From assembly GCA_046594445.1 (NCBI GenBank), contig JBKJSM010000057.1, positions 1 through 64,000 of the forward strand: 64,000 nucleotides of DNA, in the 5' to 3' direction. The position numbers and the translations under genes are program-made. Positions 16,224 to 25,563 of the stretch are shown piece after piece. The number at the start of each line of letters is the position of its first letter. Positions within the stretch are counted from its first letter, which is position 1. Below the pieces are notes generated by a model. That model did not search any database, was not told where the DNA came from, and worked only from the letters and a program-made list of their open reading frames with translations. This DNA comes from Gaiellasilicea sp046594445 (lineage in GTDB: Bacteria; Actinomycetota; Thermoleophilia; Gaiellales; Gaiellaceae).

Positions 16224-17200
16224 ACCGGTACACCGGACAGTCGCAGCCCAGCGGTTTCGGGGAGACCGAGCGCGAGATTCGCGTTCTGCACGGCCTGGCC
16301 GGCTGCGCCCTTGCCGAGGTTGTCGAGCGCGCAGATGACGATCTGCATGCCGGTCGCCCGGTCGGTGAAGACGCCGAGCTCGGCACCGTCCGTTCCCTGG
16401 ACGCGCGAGAGCTCGGGCGCGATTCCCTCCGGCAGCAGCGTCACGGCGGGCGCGGCGGCGTAGGCGGCCTCGAGCAGCCCGCGCAGGTCGGCGTCGGAGC
16501 GGACGTAGCAGGTGGCGAGCAGGCCGCGGCGCACCGGGAGCAAGTGCGGCACGAAGCAGACGGCGAAGCCGAGCGCCTGGGCGATCTCGGGGGCGTGCTG
16601 GTGCGAGCCGACCTTGTACGGGGAGACGTTCTCGAGCACGACCGCCGCGTGCGAGCTCTCCCTGAGCGTCTTCCCCGCGCCGGAGACGCCCGACTTCGCA
16701 TCGATGACGACGCCGTCCGGGTCGATCGCGCCCACGAGTGGCGCGAGGGCGAGCAGCACCGCGGTCGCGTAGCAGCCCGGGTTCGCGATCAGCGGCCCCG
16801 TCGGTGGATAGAGCTCGGGCACGGCATAGCTCCACTCCGCCAGCGCCTCCGGCCGCGGGTGCCCGAAGCCGTACCACTCGCCGTAGAGCGCGGCGTCGGC
16901 CAGCCGGTGCGCGCCGGAGAGGTCGACAACGACCGTACCCGCGGGCGGATCGAGCAGCGCGGCCCGCTCGTGGTCGAGACAGCAGAAGAGCACGTCCGCG
17001 CCCGAGGCGAGCGCGGCGTCGTTCGAGACGAACGCCGGCACGTTGCCGTTCAGGCGCGGGTCGAGCGCGCCGGCGCTGCTGCCCGCGAGGGAGTCGGAAC
17101 CGAGCGCCACGAGCTGGAGCTCCGGGTGCGCGAGGACACGGTCGAGCGTCTCCTGGCCCGCATAGCCGGAGGCGCCGAGGATGGCTGCGGTTGCAGTCAT
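16220..17200 (-). CDS. argC: N-acetyl-gamma-glutamyl-phosphate reductase
   Basis: 326 residues from ATG 17200. NADPH-dependent reduction, step three of arginine synthesis. The Rossmann motif GASGYAGQE starts at residue 9 and the catalytic Cys is C143 in NPGCYATA. An in-frame TTG at 17218 would add six residues, but those codons fall in the putative ArgR palindrome, so the ATG is preferred. There is no clear Shine-Dalgarno, so the mRNA may be leaderless or nearly so. First gene of the arg operon. Confidence 0.93.
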   Translation of the reverse strand: MTATAAILGASGYAGQETLDRVLAHPELQLVALGSDSLAGSSAGALDPRLNGNVPAFVSNDAALASGADVLFCCLDHERAALLDPPAGTVVVDLSGAHRLADAALYGEWYGFGHPRPEALAEWSYAVPELYPPTGPLIANPGCYATAVLLALAPLVGAIDPDGVVIDAKSGVSGAGKTLRESSHAAVVLENVSPYKVGSHQHAPEIAQALGFAVCFVPHLLPVRRGLLATCYVRSDADLRGLLEAAYAAAPAVTLLPEGIAPELSRVQGTDGAELGVFTDRATGMQIVICALDNLGKGAAGQAVQNANLALGLPETAGLRLSGVPV

Positions 17201-17235
17201 CTGCGTATTATGCAGCAACCTTACTTACTATGCAG
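17201..17235 (-). promoter_or_regulatory. Putative ArgR operator (ARG boxes) before argC
   Basis: An imperfect 15-base palindrome CTGCGTATTATGCAG lies at 17201-17215, and a second half-site CTATGCAG at 17228-17235. The two TATGCAG units repeat every 20 bases, two helix turns. ArgR recognises AT-rich palindromic boxes spaced about two turns apart, and in actinobacteria these contain TGCAT-like halves. The position before argC and the presence of argR in the operon make this the best candidate. The patch is clearly more AT-rich than its surroundings. Confidence 0.6.
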
Positions 17236-17241
17236 AAATAC

Positions 17242-17457
17242 CTAGCGGCCTTCGAGTAGCTTCAAGCGGTGCTCGAGCTGCGCGAGCTTGAGCTCGAGCG
17301 CCTCCAGCTCCTCCCGCCGCGCGAGCCCAAGCTCGCGGGCGAGCCGGTCGGCGGTCTCCTGCGGCAGCTCGACGACCCTCTCCACCCCGGCACGCAGCTG
17401 CGTGCCGAGCTCCTCGACGAGCTGGCGCAGCGAGAACTCTCTATCTGGCGCGGCCAT
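17242..17457 (-). CDS. Small coiled-coil protein of unknown function
   Basis: 71 residues, acidic N-terminal half and a C-terminal heptad-like helix (REELEALELKLAQLEHRL). No signal peptide or membrane segment. The size and helix resemble UbiK/BMFP-type accessory proteins, but the match is too generic to name. It overlaps the secDF end by 17 nt and so is probably co-translated with it. It ends 41 nt before the argC start codon. Confidence 0.6.
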   Translation of the reverse strand: MAAPDREFSLRQLVEELGTQLRAGVERVVELPQETADRLARELGLARREELEALELKLAQLEHRLKLLEGR

Positions 17458-20212
17458 GGGGTCGCGTCGAGCGGCGCTGGCGGCGGCGCTCCCGCTTCGA
17501 CGCGGCGTCGCTGACGTCGCCGTCGCCGTCGCCCTGCAGCGCATCCGGGATCAGATCCGGGGTCGGCCGCGCGGCCGCGAGCTCCTCGGCCTCCTTGAGC
17601 AAGCCGCCGACGGAGCCGGCGTCTCCGAGCGACCCGTCGTCGCGCTTCCGCGCGTACTCCGGCTCGCGCTCCTTGAGCATGGCGACGAGCGGCGCGGCGA
17701 TGAAGATGGAGGAGTACGCGCCGGCGCCGATCCCGACGAGCAGCGCGAACGCGAAGTCCTTCAGCGTCTCGCCGCCGAGGAAGTACAGCGCGGCGATCGG
17801 CACCAGCGTGATGAACGTCGTCGCCAGCGAGCGCGGGATCGTCTCCCACAGCGACACGTTCGTCAGCGTCCGGAACGACGCCCGCTTCATCAGCGGGATG
17901 TTCTCCCGGATTCGGTCGAAGATGATGATCGTGTCGTAGATCGAGTACCCGAGCACGGTCAGCACAGCGGCGACCGTCGCGGTCGTCACCTCGCGGCCGA
18001 GCAGCGCGTAGATGCCGACGGTGATGATCACGTCGTGCAGCAGTGCGATCAGCACGGGCCCGGCGAACTTCGGCTGGAAGCGCAGCGCGATGTAGAGCGT
18101 GATCAGGAGGAGCGAGACGAGGATCGCGAAGATCGCGCCCTCCGCGATCTGCCGGCCGAAGCTCGCCGACACGTTCTTGAGGCCAATCGCCTCGGCTTTG
18201 AACGTCTCGACGAGGTCATTGGTCAGCTTCGTCTGCTCGGTCGTCGTCAGCGACTCGGTGCGGATCTGGAAGCTCGAATAGCTGTCGCCCGCAGCCACCG
18301 TTCCGCGCCCCTGGATGATCGCGTCCGCTTGCCCGATCTGCTCGGCCTGCGCGCGCACGTCGTCGAGCGCGGCCGGCTGCGGCGTCGTGAACGTGATCTG
18401 CGTCCCGCCCTCGAAGTCGATCCCGAGGTTGAGGTGCTTGATCGCGATCGCGCCGACTGAGATCAGCAGCACGACGCCGGAGATCGCGAACCAGCGGTTG
18501 CGCATTCCGACGAAGTCGCGCCGGATCCAGGCGGGCGGCTCCCCCTCGGCGCCCATCAGCCTCGGGTTGTCGAACCACTTGAAGCCGGCCAGCAGGCCGA
18601 GAATCGCGCGGGTCGCCGCAACCGCCGTGAGCAGTGACATCAGCGTGCCGATCAGCAGCATCAGCGCGAAGCCCTTGACGCCGGCCGTGGCGACGACGAA
18701 CAGCACCATCGCGGTGATCGCGGTGACGACGTTCGCGTCGACGATCGTCGCGAAGCCCTTCCCGTATCCGGCCGCGATCGCCGCGCGCACGGACTTCCCG
18801 GCGCGGTACTCCTCCTTGACGCGCTCGAAGATGACGATGTTCGCGTCGGCGGCCACCCCCAGCGTCAGGATGATCCCCGCGAAGCCCGGCAGCGTCAGCG
18901 TCACGTTGAAGACGAGGATCGCGGCGTAGAGGAAGGCGGAGTAGATGCCGAGGCCGGCGACGGCGACGAGGCCGAGCACGCGGTAGAAGACGAGCAGGAA
19001 AAGCGCCACGGCGAGCAGGCCGATCAGCGCGGCGCGCTTGGCCTCCGCGAGCGAGTCCTTGCCGAGCGAGGCCGAGATCGCGGTCTGCTCGAGCGTCTGG
19101 AAGGTGACGGGCAGGGCGCCGGTCTGGAGCACGAGCGCGAGGTTCTTCGCCTCGGTCAGGTCGCCGATCCCGGTGATCTGCGCGCCGTTCGAGCCGCTGA
19201 TCCCGTTCGGGTACTCCTCCCAGTCGATCGACGGAAACGACTTGATCTGGCGGTCGAGCACGATCGCGAAGGTCTGGACGATCTTCTGCCCGCCACCGAC
19301 CGTGCTGGAGAGCAGCTTTCCACGATCGGCGATGTCGTTCGTGATGTCGGCGAACTTGTCCGCGCCCTTGTCGGTGAACTGCATCGTCACGATCGCGTCG
19401 CCGGATGTCGTGTCGAAGTCCTGGCGCGTGCCGGAGAGCTTCAGGTCGGCGCCCGTCATCTCCGGAACGACCTTTTCCGGATCGGAGTTCGCGGGGTCGA
19501 AGCGGATCAGGTAGTACGAGTCGTGCGTCGGATTCTGCTGGCCCTCGCCCGGACAGCCGGTCTCACCGATGCCGCAGGTGAGCACGGCGGTCTTCGGCGG
19601 GACACCGAAGACCCTCCAGCCCTTGGGGAGCTTGCCCTTCTCCCCAGCCTGGTCGACGACTTTGCTCTGGAGCAGCTTGCTCTTCTGGGTGACCGGCCCG
19701 GCGCGCACCTTGCGCTTGCCGTCGAACAGGTACCAGGTCGTCTTCGCCCCGTCCTTGATGAGCGCCTGCTGGCCCGCGAGAAGGTCGTAGAGCGAATCCT
19801 TCGCGACAGGGAACCGCTCGACACCGATCGAGGGCGGGACCAAATTCGCCTCGAGGTCGAAGAGCTCGAGCTGGGCAGTCTTGCCGAGGACCTCGATCAC
19901 CTGCGCCGGGTTCTTGATGCCCGGGATCTGGATCGAGATCTGGTCATCCCCCTGCTCCCGGATCTCGGGCTCCGCGACACCGAGGCGGTCGATGCGGTCG
20001 CGCAGGATCTCGACCGAGCGGGTGAGGTCGGACTTCTGCAGCTTGCGGTTCGCCGGCGGTACCGCCTGGAGCGTCACGTCGAGACCGCCCTGCAGGTCGA
20101 GGCCGAGCGTGGGCTCCTGCTCCACCGGTGAGCCGGGAACCGCGAGCAGGCCGACGCCGATGAGCGCGGCGACGATCAGGGCGACGAGGATGAGATGCGG
20201 TCTGCGACTCAT
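17441..20212 (-). CDS. secDF: SecDF fused protein-export membrane protein
   Basis: 923 residues; SecD and SecF are one polypeptide. The SecD part (about 1-540) has a first membrane helix, the LGLDLQGGLDV motif, a large extracytoplasmic P1 domain and five membrane helices with GVAADANIVIFERV. The SecF part (about 560-850) has GIDFEGGTQI and VLGYSIYDTIIIFDRI. A roughly 70-residue Arg/Asp-rich cytoplasmic tail follows. SecDF uses the proton gradient to pull proteins out of SecYEG. Many actinobacteria encode separate secD and secF, so the fusion is a lineage marker. It lies just behind yajC. Confidence 0.95.
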   Translation of the reverse strand: MSRRPHLILVALIVAALIGVGLLAVPGSPVEQEPTLGLDLQGGLDVTLQAVPPANRKLQKSDLTRSVEILRDRIDRLGVAEPEIREQGDDQISIQIPGIKNPAQVIEVLGKTAQLELFDLEANLVPPSIGVERFPVAKDSLYDLLAGQQALIKDGAKTTWYLFDGKRKVRAGPVTQKSKLLQSKVVDQAGEKGKLPKGWRVFGVPPKTAVLTCGIGETGCPGEGQQNPTHDSYYLIRFDPANSDPEKVVPEMTGADLKLSGTRQDFDTTSGDAIVTMQFTDKGADKFADITNDIADRGKLLSSTVGGGQKIVQTFAIVLDRQIKSFPSIDWEEYPNGISGSNGAQITGIGDLTEAKNLALVLQTGALPVTFQTLEQTAISASLGKDSLAEAKRAALIGLLAVALFLLVFYRVLGLVAVAGLGIYSAFLYAAILVFNVTLTLPGFAGIILTLGVAADANIVIFERVKEEYRAGKSVRAAIAAGYGKGFATIVDANVVTAITAMVLFVVATAGVKGFALMLLIGTLMSLLTAVAATRAILGLLAGFKWFDNPRLMGAEGEPPAWIRRDFVGMRNRWFAISGVVLLISVGAIAIKHLNLGIDFEGGTQITFTTPQPAALDDVRAQAEQIGQADAIIQGRGTVAAGDSYSSFQIRTESLTTTEQTKLTNDLVETFKAEAIGLKNVSASFGRQIAEGAIFAILVSLLLITLYIALRFQPKFAGPVLIALLHDVIITVGIYALLGREVTTATVAAVLTVLGYSIYDTIIIFDRIRENIPLMKRASFRTLTNVSLWETIPRSLATTFITLVPIAALYFLGGETLKDFAFALLVGIGAGAYSSIFIAAPLVAMLKEREPEYARKRDDGSLGDAGSVGGLLKEAEELAAARPTPDLIPDALQGDGDGDVSDAASKRERRRQRRSTRPHGRAR

Positions 20213-20225
20213 TCGAGGGAGGAGG

Positions 20226-20504
20226 TTAGCTGCCGACTTCCTTGGGAGAGAGCACCGCGGCGACGCCGCGGCGGGCGACCCGAACGGTGGTCCCGGGCGC
20301 GATCTCGACGAGCAGGACGTCGTCGTCCTCGTCGATCTCGCGCACGTGTCCGATCAGCCCGCCCATCGTCACGATCTCATTGCCGACGGCCACGGACGCG
20401 TGCAGGTCACGCTGAGCCTGGAGACGCCGCCGCTGGGGTTTGATGATGAAGAGCCAGAACAGCGCAAAGAGCGCGACGAGAACGATCAGTCCACCTGGTT
20501 CCAA
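20226..20504 (-). CDS. yajC: YajC, Sec translocon accessory subunit
   Basis: 92 residues: one N-terminal membrane helix (about 5-22, ending FWLFIIKPQRRR) and a small cytoplasmic domain with VGNEIVTMGGLIGHV and VARRGVAAVL motifs of the family. It associates with SecDF. It overlaps the tgt end by 19 nt and precedes secDF by 13 nt, giving the widely conserved tgt-yajC-secDF order. Confidence 0.94.
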   Translation of the reverse strand: MEPGGLIVLVALFALFWLFIIKPQRRRLQAQRDLHASVAVGNEIVTMGGLIGHVREIDEDDDVLLVEIAPGTTVRVARRGVAAVLSPKEVGS

Positions 20505-21619
20505 GGATCCTCCTGGGGGCCGTCGGCGAGCCGGGCGAGCGCGGCGGCCGTGTAGGCCTCGAGCTTCCCCCGTTCGATCGCCGCACGCGCACCCGCGGTC
20601 AGTTCGAGTAGGAAGTGGAGATTATGCAGGCTCAGGAGCCGCAGACCCAGCAGTTCCTCCTGGTTGACGAGGTGCCGGACGTAGGCGCGTGAGAAGCGCG
20701 TGCAGGCGTGGCATGTGCACCCTTCCTCGAGCGGGCGCGGGTCGCGGGCGAAGCGGGCGTTCTTGAGATTCAGGCGCCCCGTCGCGGTCAGCGCGGAGCC
20801 CGTCCGCGCTGTCCGCGTCGGCAGTACGCAGTCGAACATGTCGATCCCGGCGCCGATCGTGCGCAGGATCCCCTCGGCGTCTCCGATGCCCATGAAGTAG
20901 CGCGGCTTCTCGGCCGGCAGCAGCGGCGCCGCCCAGCCGGTCGCCTCGAACATCTCCTCGCGGCTCTCCCCCACCGCCAGGCCGCCGAGCGCGTGCCCGT
21001 CGAAGCCGAGCGCCACGATCTCCTCGATCGAACGGCGGCGAAGCTCCGGGTCGGTTGCGCCCTGGGCGATCCCGAAAAGGAGCTGGCCCGGCGCGGGCTC
21101 GACCTGCCGCTGGCGCTCCGCCCAGAGCGTCGTCCGCCGCACCGCCTCCTCGAGCTCGGCGCGCGGCACCCCCGCCGGCGGGCAGATGTCGAGGCACATC
21201 GCGATGTCGGAGCCGAGGTTGCGCTGGATCGACGCGACGAGCTCCGGCGTGAACCGGGCGGGCGCGCCGTCGTAGACGGAGCGGAAGGTGACGCCGTCGT
21301 CGTCGACATCGAGCAGCGTGTCCTGGAGCGAGAAGACCTGGAACCCGCCCGAGTCGGTCAGGATCGGCCCGTCCCAGCCGGAGAACGCGTGCAGCCCGCC
21401 CAGCTCGGCGATCACGTCGTCCCCGGGCCGGAAGTGCAGGTGGTAGGTGTTGCCGAGGACGATCTGCGAGCCGACCGCGCGCAGCTCGTCCGGGTCGAGG
21501 CTCTTCACCGTCCCCTTCGTCCCGACGGGCATGAACGCGGGCGTGCGCACGTCGCCGTGCGCGGTTCGAAGGATCCCGGCGCGTGCGGCGCCGTCGCGGG
21601 CCGTGACCTCGAAGCTCAC
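20486..21619 (-). CDS. tgt: tRNA-guanine transglycosylase
   Basis: 377 residues from GTG 21619. It replaces G34 of His/Asn/Asp/Tyr tRNAs with the queuine precursor preQ1. Catalytic Asp motifs are LTDSGGFQVFSL and DCVLPTRTART; the zinc site is the CTCHACTRFSR cluster with a following His. The start overlaps the queA stop (GTGA). Together with queA and queG (39726) it shows that the cell makes queuosine; the preQ1 genes queCDEF are not in the window. Confidence 0.95.
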   Translation of the reverse strand: MSFEVTARDGAARAGILRTAHGDVRTPAFMPVGTKGTVKSLDPDELRAVGSQIVLGNTYHLHFRPGDDVIAELGGLHAFSGWDGPILTDSGGFQVFSLQDTLLDVDDDGVTFRSVYDGAPARFTPELVASIQRNLGSDIAMCLDICPPAGVPRAELEEAVRRTTLWAERQRQVEPAPGQLLFGIAQGATDPELRRRSIEEIVALGFDGHALGGLAVGESREEMFEATGWAAPLLPAEKPRYFMGIGDAEGILRTIGAGIDMFDCVLPTRTARTGSALTATGRLNLKNARFARDPRPLEEGCTCHACTRFSRAYVRHLVNQEELLGLRLLSLHNLHFLLELTAGARAAIERGKLEAYTAAALARLADGPQEDPWNQVD

Positions 21620-22557
21620 AGAATCAGCATCGCATCGCCGAAGGAGTAGAAGCGGTAGCGCTCGGCGATCGCGAGCTCGTAGAGACGGCGCGTCTCCTCG
21701 ATCCCGGCGAAGGCCATCACGAGCGCGAGCAGCGTCGAGCGGGGCAGGTGGAAGTTCGTCAGCAGCGCGTCGACGCGCCGGAACTCGAACCCGGGCGTGA
21801 CGAAGAGGCTTGTGCGGCCTTGCAACAGACTGTTGCGTGCCACGGTCTCGAGCACGCGGACGGTCGTCGTGCCGACCGCTAGCACGCGCTCGGCGGAGGC
21901 GATCCGCTCCCACGCTTCGGTTCGGACGGCGTAGCGCTCGCCGTGCAAATCGTGCGCTTCGAGCGTGTCGGCCGTGAGCGGGCGAAAGGTGTCGAGCCCG
22001 ACGTGGAGCGTCACACGCTCGACGTCGAGCCGCGCGAGCAGCTCGGGCGTGAAGTGGAGGCCCGCGGTCGGAGCGGCGGCGGAGCCGGACTCGTCCGCGT
22101 AGACGGTCTGGTAGCGGGAGGGATCGGCGAGCGCTTCCGTGATGTACGGCGGTAGCGGGGTCTCTCCATCCGGCTCGCCGTCGAGCCGGATGCGCCAGCG
22201 GCCCGCGCCGAGGTGCTCGATGAGCTCCACGGCGCCGTAGCGCTTCCCCTCCTTCAGCCGGCGCGTCGGGCGCGCGAGCGCGAGCCACTCGCTGCCTCCC
22301 CCCTGATCGAAGAGACGCTCCAGCAGCAGGATCTCGCCTCTTGGCTGCTCGATCCGAATCCGAGCGGGCACAACGCGGGTGTCGTTGACGACGGCGAGCT
22401 CACCGTTCAGCTCCCCCGGGAGCTCCGCGAACCGGCGGTGGCGCACGTCCCCGGTCGCGCGGTCGTAGACGAGCAGCCGCGAGCCGTCGCGCCGCTCGGC
22501 GGGACGCTGCGCGATCAGCTCGGAGGGAAGGTCGTAGTCAAGCTCGCTGGACTCCAT
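21616..22557 (-). CDS. queA: QueA, SAM:tRNA ribosyltransferase-isomerase
   Basis: 313 residues, a little shorter than the usual 340-350. It transfers and isomerises ribosyl from SAM onto preQ1-tRNA to give epoxyqueuosine. Family motifs seen: YDLPSELIAQRPAERRDGSR at the N-terminus, VVNDTRVVPARI, PTAGLHFTPELL and TNFHLPRSTLLALV. ATG 22557 gives the expected N-terminus; reading open further upstream is antisense to the next gene. Confidence 0.94.
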   Translation of the reverse strand: MESSELDYDLPSELIAQRPAERRDGSRLLVYDRATGDVRHRRFAELPGELNGELAVVNDTRVVPARIRIEQPRGEILLLERLFDQGGGSEWLALARPTRRLKEGKRYGAVELIEHLGAGRWRIRLDGEPDGETPLPPYITEALADPSRYQTVYADESGSAAAPTAGLHFTPELLARLDVERVTLHVGLDTFRPLTADTLEAHDLHGERYAVRTEAWERIASAERVLAVGTTTVRVLETVARNSLLQGRTSLFVTPGFEFRRVDALLTNFHLPRSTLLALVMAFAGIEETRRLYELAIAERYRFYSFGDAMLIL

Positions 22558-22583
22558 CCGACGATGAGCGTAGCCTCCTGCCC

Positions 22584-23015
22584 GTGGACGAGAAGGCGCT
22601 CGAGCGGGCCAAGGCGCGGATCGCAGACGCGGCCGCGGGCCGGGTCGCGCCCGCGCAGCTCGAGGCCGCGCTGGAGCGCTCGCGAGCCCAGATCGAGTCG
22701 CTCGCCCAGGCGGCGGCGGAGCTCGAGGGAGCATTGCCTGAGAAGATCGGCGCCGCCGTTCACGACGGTCTCCGCGCGGAGGTGCTGCCCGTCGCACGGC
22801 ACATCGCCGAGATCCGCGGCCTCCTGAACCAGGCGATCCGCCGGCTCGAGCGGCTCGAGGGCGACCTGCTCGCCGAGCGGCACGCCCGCGTGGACGACCT
22901 CGCTCTGCTCGTCGATCTCGTCTCGTCCGGCTGGAAGGGCGTCGACGCCCGCCTCGAGAAGGTCGAGCGCGCCACGGTCGGCGCACCAGTCGTCTCGCTC
23001 CGCGACGCAGGCTAG
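22584..23015 (+). CDS. Hypothetical helical coiled-coil protein
   Basis: 143 residues from GTG, almost entirely predicted helix, rich in Ala, Glu, Arg and Leu, with heptad-like repeats (QAIRRLERLEGDLLAERHAR; LEKVERATV). No signal peptide, no membrane helix and no catalytic motif. It is divergent from queA by 26 nt and five bases before the GNAT gene, with which it probably forms an operon. I do not recognise the family. Confidence 0.65.
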   Translation: MDEKALERAKARIADAAAGRVAPAQLEAALERSRAQIESLAQAAAELEGALPEKIGAAVHDGLRAEVLPVARHIAEIRGLLNQAIRRLERLEGDLLAERHARVDDLALLVDLVSSGWKGVDARLEKVERATVGAPVVSLRDAG

Positions 23016-23020
23016 ACCCC

Positions 23021-23464
23021 GTGGAGCTCAGGCGGGCCGCGCCGGTCGACGCCGAGGCGATCGCCGCCGTCTTCATCCCGTCGTTCGAGAGCCTCGACTT
23101 CCTCCCGCGCCTCCACACCCACGACGAGAGTCGCGCTTTCGTCGCGCGAATCGTCGACGAACAGGACGTGTGGGTCGCCGTCAGCGACGGCCTCATCGTC
23201 GGCTTCGCGGCGCTCTCGGCCGAGATGATCGACCAGCTCTACGTCCACCCGGACGCGCAGCGCCGCGGCGTCGGAGCCGCGTTGCTCGGCAAGGCGAAAG
23301 AGGAGCGCCCGGACGGGTTCATCTTCTGGGTCTTCCAGCAGAACGAGGGGGCGCGCCGGTTCTACGAGGCGCACGGCTGCCGCGTGATCCGCCTCACCGA
23401 CGGCGAGGGCAACGAGGAGAAGACGCCCGACGTGCTCTATGCGTGGGAGCCGGGGCCGGCTTAG
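23021..23464 (+). CDS. GNAT-family N-acetyltransferase
   Basis: 147 residues. The acetyl-CoA loop QRRGVGA is at 80-86 after the VHP strand, and the C-terminal NEGARRFYEAHGC pattern at about 108-120 is typical of small-molecule GNATs. The acceptor is unknown. GTG 23021 starts directly at the beta-1 strand MELRRAAP. Its TAG stop overlaps the stop of the convergent histidine kinase (TTAG). Confidence 0.85.
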   Translation: MELRRAAPVDAEAIAAVFIPSFESLDFLPRLHTHDESRAFVARIVDEQDVWVAVSDGLIVGFAALSAEMIDQLYVHPDAQRRGVGAALLGKAKEERPDGFIFWVFQQNEGARRFYEAHGCRVIRLTDGEGNEEKTPDVLYAWEPGPA

Positions 23465-24846
23465 AGCGGCAGCACGAGGCGAAAGCGGCTCCCCTTGCCA
23501 ACCGTGCTCTCGAGCTCGATCCGCCCGCCGAGCGCGACGGCCAGCTCGCGGGCGATCGGTAGGCCGAGGCCGGTGCCGCGACCGTCCGTCGACCAGAAGG
23601 GTCGGAAGATCCGCTCACGCACGTCGGCCGCGATTCCCGGCCCCGTGTCGGCGACGTCGACCGTGAGCGAGCCGTTGCTGCTCGCGAGCGAGAGGTCGAT
23701 GGTGCCCCCATCGGGCGTCCAGCGGAACGCGTTCGAGAGGAGGTTCGAGATGACTTGGAGCACGCGGTCGCCGTCGGAGACGATCACGGGCGTCCCCTCG
23801 ACCTCACGGGTGTAGTCGATCCCGCGGCGGCGCGCCTCCTCCACGAAGCTGGAGTACGCCCGGTCGAGCAGGCGGCCCATGTCCACCTCCTCGGTCAGCA
23901 CGGTGAACCGGTGCGCATCGAGCTTCGCGAGGTCGAGCACATCGTTGACGAGCCGCCCGAGCCGATCGGTCTCGTCCGCGATAATCTCCAGCGACTCCTC
24001 TGCCGCCGCCGGGTCGGTGACGACCCCTTCGCGCAGGGCGGCGACGTGCCCGCGAATCGCGGTCAAGGGCGTCCTCAGCTCGTGGGAGACCGACATGAGA
24101 AAGTTGCGCTCGAGCTCTTGCGACTCGGCGAGCCGCGTGGTCATCTGGCGGAACCGCGACGCGAGATGCCCGATCTCTCCCCCGCCGCGGACGTCTGGAA
24201 CGGGGACGTCGTACTGGCCCTCAGCGACCAGGTCGACCGCCTTCGAGAGCGCGAGGACCGGCCCGGTCAGCCGGCGGGAGAGATAGAGCGCCAGCCCGCC
24301 AACGACGACGAGCCCGACAAGGAAGGCGATCGCGAGCCTCCAGAGCAGGGTGATCCAGGCATCGCGGAGCTCGGCTTTGGGCTTCGCCACGATCAGATGA
24401 CCGAAGACTGCGCCCGTCTCGCCGCCCAGTCGCAACGGATGCGACGCGGCCAGATACGGCCGCTCCTCGAGCGGAGGCTCGAACTCGAACGTCTGCACGC
24501 GGGCGGGGTCGAGCCGCGTCCCGACGTCCGCGGTCGAGAGCCGGCTGAGGCCCGCGTCCTGACCGGGAAAGAGAGGCGCCCCGACGTAGTAAATGCTGTC
24601 GCCGGTCGCCGCTTCGAGCTTCGCCGCAGCGAAGGCCGGTGCTGCCTTGCTCTCGTCGGAGGCCCGCTCGGCCGACTCGGCGTACAGCGCCGCAAGCCCG
24701 CGCGCCTCCTGCTGCAGCTCGACGAGGGTCTCGTTGCGCGTGTAGTCCTGGAACAGGCGGAGGGCGATCAGGCTCGTGACGAGCCCGGAGAGCGCGATCG
24801 CCGCCAGGAAGAGCGCCGGCAGGCGAAAGCGCAGGGAGTTGAACAC
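23461..24846 (-). CDS. Sensor histidine kinase, PhoR/BaeS-type
   Basis: 461 residues: membrane helix at about 9-30, an extracytoplasmic sensor at about 31-166, a second helix at about 167-189, HAMP at about 190-243, the HisKA domain with the phospho-accepting H255 in SVSHELRTP, and a HATPase_c domain with ISNLLSNAFRW, DTGPGI and GTGLGLPIA. It starts 3 nt after the response regulator it should phosphorylate. The operon order secreted protein - regulator - kinase and the TGTAAG repeats upstream suggest autoregulation. Confidence 0.92.
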   Translation of the reverse strand: MFNSLRFRLPALFLAAIALSGLVTSLIALRLFQDYTRNETLVELQQEARGLAALYAESAERASDESKAAPAFAAAKLEAATGDSIYYVGAPLFPGQDAGLSRLSTADVGTRLDPARVQTFEFEPPLEERPYLAASHPLRLGGETGAVFGHLIVAKPKAELRDAWITLLWRLAIAFLVGLVVVGGLALYLSRRLTGPVLALSKAVDLVAEGQYDVPVPDVRGGGEIGHLASRFRQMTTRLAESQELERNFLMSVSHELRTPLTAIRGHVAALREGVVTDPAAAEESLEIIADETDRLGRLVNDVLDLAKLDAHRFTVLTEEVDMGRLLDRAYSSFVEEARRRGIDYTREVEGTPVIVSDGDRVLQVISNLLSNAFRWTPDGGTIDLSLASSNGSLTVDVADTGPGIAADVRERIFRPFWSTDGRGTGLGLPIARELAVALGGRIELESTVGKGSRFRLVLPL

Positions 24847-24849
24847 GGT

Positions 24850-25563
24850 TTAGGCCGCGGGCGCGGGCGCAGTGTTCCGGTCGGGGCCGACCTTGTAGCC
24901 GACGCCCCAAACCGTCACGATCGGGGACGCGTCGCCGAGCTTCCGGCGCAGCTGCCGCACGTGCACGTCGACGGTGCGCGTGTCGCCCGCAAAGGTGTAG
25001 CCCCAGACCCGCTCGAGCAGCTGGTCGCGCGTCAGCACGAGCCCGCGGTGGTCGATCAGCTCCCAGAGCAGGTCGAACTCCTTCGGCGCGAGCTGGATCT
25101 CTTCCTCGCCGACCTTGACCTCGCGGCGGCCGGCGTTGATGACCACGTCTCCGTGGCGCAGCTCCTCCTCGACGTCGCGCCGGCGATCGGGCGCCGAGCG
25201 CCGCAGCACGCTCTTGACGCGGGCGACCAATTCTCGGGGGTTGAACGGTTTGGTCAGGTAGTCGTCGGCGCCGACCTCGAGCCCGATGATCTTGTCGACG
25301 TCCTCGTCGCGGGCCGTCAGCATCAGGATCGGGACGTCGGAGGTCTTGCGGACACGTCGGCAGATCTCGATCCCGTCGATGTCCGGCAGCATCAGGTCGA
25401 GGATGATCAGGGCCGGCAGCTCGGCCGCAACCTGCGTCAGGGCGGCGCTGCCGGTGGTGACCGCGCGCACGTTGTACCCAGCGTTCTTCAGGTAGAGGGA
25501 GACGAACGACGCGATCGACGCCTCATCCTCGACGACCAGGATCGTCTGAGTGCCAGCCGCCAT
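24850..25563 (-). CDS. OmpR/PhoP-family response regulator
   Basis: 237 residues. A complete receiver: acidic VEDE near residue 11, phospho-acceptor D56 in IILDLMLP, the LTA Thr, and Lys in DYLTKPF. The winged-helix domain at about 130-225 has PKEFDLLWEL, LLERVWGY and VWGVGYKV. It is intact, in contrast to the degenerate regulator at 7854. ATG shares a base with the stop of the secreted-protein gene before it (TGATG). The likely operator is 26147-26163. Confidence 0.93.
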   Translation of the reverse strand: MAAGTQTILVVEDEASIASFVSLYLKNAGYNVRAVTTGSAALTQVAAELPALIILDLMLPDIDGIEICRRVRKTSDVPILMLTARDEDVDKIIGLEVGADDYLTKPFNPRELVARVKSVLRRSAPDRRRDVEEELRHGDVVINAGRREVKVGEEEIQLAPKEFDLLWELIDHRGLVLTRDQLLERVWGYTFAGDTRTVDVHVRQLRRKLGDASPIVTVWGVGYKVGPDRNTAPAPAA

